From positions 1-6,424 of the forward strand of contig URVL01000133.1 in NCBI GenBank assembly GCA_900551265.1: 6,424 nt of DNA, given 5' to 3'. Positions 5,533-6,424 of the stretch are shown one piece after another (within the stretch, counting starts at the first letter, position 1; each line of letters begins with the position of its first letter). The translations under genes and the position numbers were made by a program. The DNA comes from an uncultured Eubacteriales bacterium (GTDB taxonomy: Bacteria > Bacillota > Clostridia > Oscillospirales > QAMX01). The notes beneath the pieces were generated by a model. It was not told the DNA's origin and did not search any database. It was given only the letters and a program-made list of their open reading frames with translations.

Positions 5533-6317
5533 ACGTCCAGCCTCCCGACTTTGCGGAATTTTTCATACCGCGTATGCAAGAGCTCGTCAAGCGGCATGGC
5601 GCACTTTTTATGAAGCGTATCAAAAAGCGCGTAGCGCAGCGTGCTGTATACAGAGGAGAAGTCTGTGTTGTCGGCAGGCTCCGGAATGATACGTTCGATG
5701 ATTTCAAGCGACAACAGGTCCTCTGCGGTAATTTTTAAAGAATTTGCCGCCTCTTTTGCATGCTCCGCGTCCTTCCAGATAATACTTGAGGCGCCCTCCG
5801 GGGAAATGACGGAATAGACGGCGTTTTCCAGCATCCAGACTTCATCCGCAACGGCAAGCGCCAGCGCGCCGCCGGAACCGCCTTCACCGATCAGGATAGA
5901 AATGATGGGCGTTTTGAGGGACATCATTTCGACCAGGTTGTGCGCAATTGCGCTGGCCTGTCCGCGCTCCTCGGCGCCGATGCCGCTATACGCACCCGAA
6001 GTATCAACAAAGCAGATCACCGGACGGGAAAACTTTTCTGCCTGGCGCATCAGACGGAGCGCCTTGCGGTACCCCTCCGGATGGGCGGAACCGAAATTAC
6101 GCGCAATGCGCTCGCGGGTATTGCTACCCTTTTCAAGGCCTATTACGGTTACAGGCATACCGCCCAAACGGCCGACCCCTCCAATGACGGCGTGATCGTC
6201 GCCGTAAAGACGGTCTCCGTGAAGTTCGCAGAAATCCTCGATAATGTTTGCAATGAATGCCGAGGTTGTTGGCCTGCCCTTTGCGCGGGCAAGGCATAAG
6301 CGTTCATATGCTGTCAT
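5529..6317 (-). CDS. accA: Acetyl-CoA carboxylase carboxyltransferase subunit alpha
   Basis: This 262-residue protein is the alpha half of the carboxyltransferase that moves CO2 from biotin carboxyl carrier protein to acetyl-CoA, making malonyl-CoA for fatty-acid synthesis. It is shorter at the N-terminus than Escherichia coli AccA (about 319), as is usual in clostridia. Family marks are RPTTSAFIANIIEDF (15-29), ELHGDRLYGDD (31-41), NFGSAHPEGYRKALRLM (74-90), GIGAEERGQ (112-120), the oxyanion-type loop IGEGGSGGALALAVAD (143-158), YSVISPEGASSIIWKDA (168-184) and IPEP (211-214). The loop usually written DTPGAYPG reads DTSGAYSG here (105-112). ATG 6317 follows AAGGAGG at 6 bases (6330-6324), itself inside the last codons of accD, and the frames overlap by 14 bases. 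The stop overlaps the next gene by ATGA. Confidence 0.97.
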   Translation of the reverse strand: MTAYERLCLARAKGRPTTSAFIANIIEDFCELHGDRLYGDDHAVIGGVGRLGGMPVTVIGLEKGSNTRERIARNFGSAHPEGYRKALRLMRQAEKFSRPVICFVDTSGAYSGIGAEERGQASAIAHNLVEMMSLKTPIISILIGEGGSGGALALAVADEVWMLENAVYSVISPEGASSIIWKDAEHAKEAANSLKITAEDLLSLEIIERIIPEPADNTDFSSVYSTLRYALFDTLHKKCAMPLDELLHTRYEKFRKVGRLDV

Positions 6318-6424
6318 TCCGGCCCTCCTTATGCAGTGCGAGCAGCATGGAAATCAAGCTGCGCTGCTCGCTGCGCGGCGCGATTTTGTCGACGAACCCC
6401 TTCTCCAGCAGAAATTCCGCCCGC
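6304..6424 (-). CDS. accD: Acetyl-CoA carboxylase carboxyltransferase subunit beta, C-terminal fragment
   Basis: This frame is too short to stand out alone. It enters from the right edge (first full codon 6423-6421) and stops at TGA 6306-6304, giving 39 residues. They begin RAEFLLEKGFVDKIAPRSEQ and continue through a Leu-rich helix to HKEGRNDSI. AccD proteins end with (Q)RAEFLLEHGxxDxIVxRxELR followed by such a helix, so the identity is clear despite the truncation. The zinc-ribbon N-terminus and catalytic core lie outside the window. It overlaps accA by 14 bases in another register, and the accA ribosome binding site lies within it, indicating coupled synthesis of the two carboxyltransferase subunits. 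Confidence 0.92.
   Translation of the reverse strand, partial: RAEFLLEKGFVDKIAPRSEQRSLISMLLALHKEGRNDSI

Overview
The window looks like ordinary chromosomal DNA from a Gram-positive, anaerobe-type bacterium of the Bacillota, probably class Clostridia. The reasons are strong AGGAGG-type ribosome binding sites, a textbook TTGACT-17-TATAAT promoter, a short AccA encoded next to AccD, a DegV/FakB-family protein, a small zinc-ribbon protein of the DUF2082 type, and intermediate GC (higher in the acc region, lower in the gap at 4234-4667). No mobile element, rRNA, tRNA or CRISPR array is visible. The species cannot be named from the sequence alone.

The left part (1-2551, plus strand) is a polyphosphate operon. 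It holds the C-terminal end of a Ppx/GppA-family exopolyphosphatase (cut by the window edge), followed with a 17-base overlap by a complete polyphosphate kinase (ppk1). A perfect 21-bp hairpin terminator closes it. A second terminator, pointing the other way, lies about 70 bases further on, so the two transcription units converge at about 2500-2660.

The middle part (2620-4467, minus strand) is a two-gene unit. It encodes a CNNM/HlyC/CorC-family membrane protein (DUF21, paired CBS domains, CorC_HlyC domain), the family of the bacterial Mg2+ exporter MpfA, followed 15 bases later by the zinc-ribbon protein. It is transcribed from a near-consensus promoter at 4439-4467 through a leader of about 200 nt. 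The leader is the most interesting part of the window. It has a good Shine-Dalgarno sequence and a 19-codon, Asp-rich open reading frame (MDGSDSNAADRCVIDQDFL). The stop codon of that frame lies in the first bases of an intrinsic terminator hairpin with a U6 tail, 42 nt before the transporter start codon. This is the architecture of a translation-dependent attenuator; sensing of Mg2+ by the leader peptide is my inference.

The right part (4650-6424, minus strand) is the end of a fatty-acid synthesis operon: the C-terminus of accD (cut by the window edge), complete accA (overlapping accD by 14 bases) and a DegV/FakB-type fatty-acid-binding protein overlapping accA by ATGA. A hairpin terminator ends it. 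Between that terminator and the transporter promoter (4468-4667) there is no convincing gene, only two short overlapping plus-strand reading frames (28 and 39 codons) that I cannot identify.
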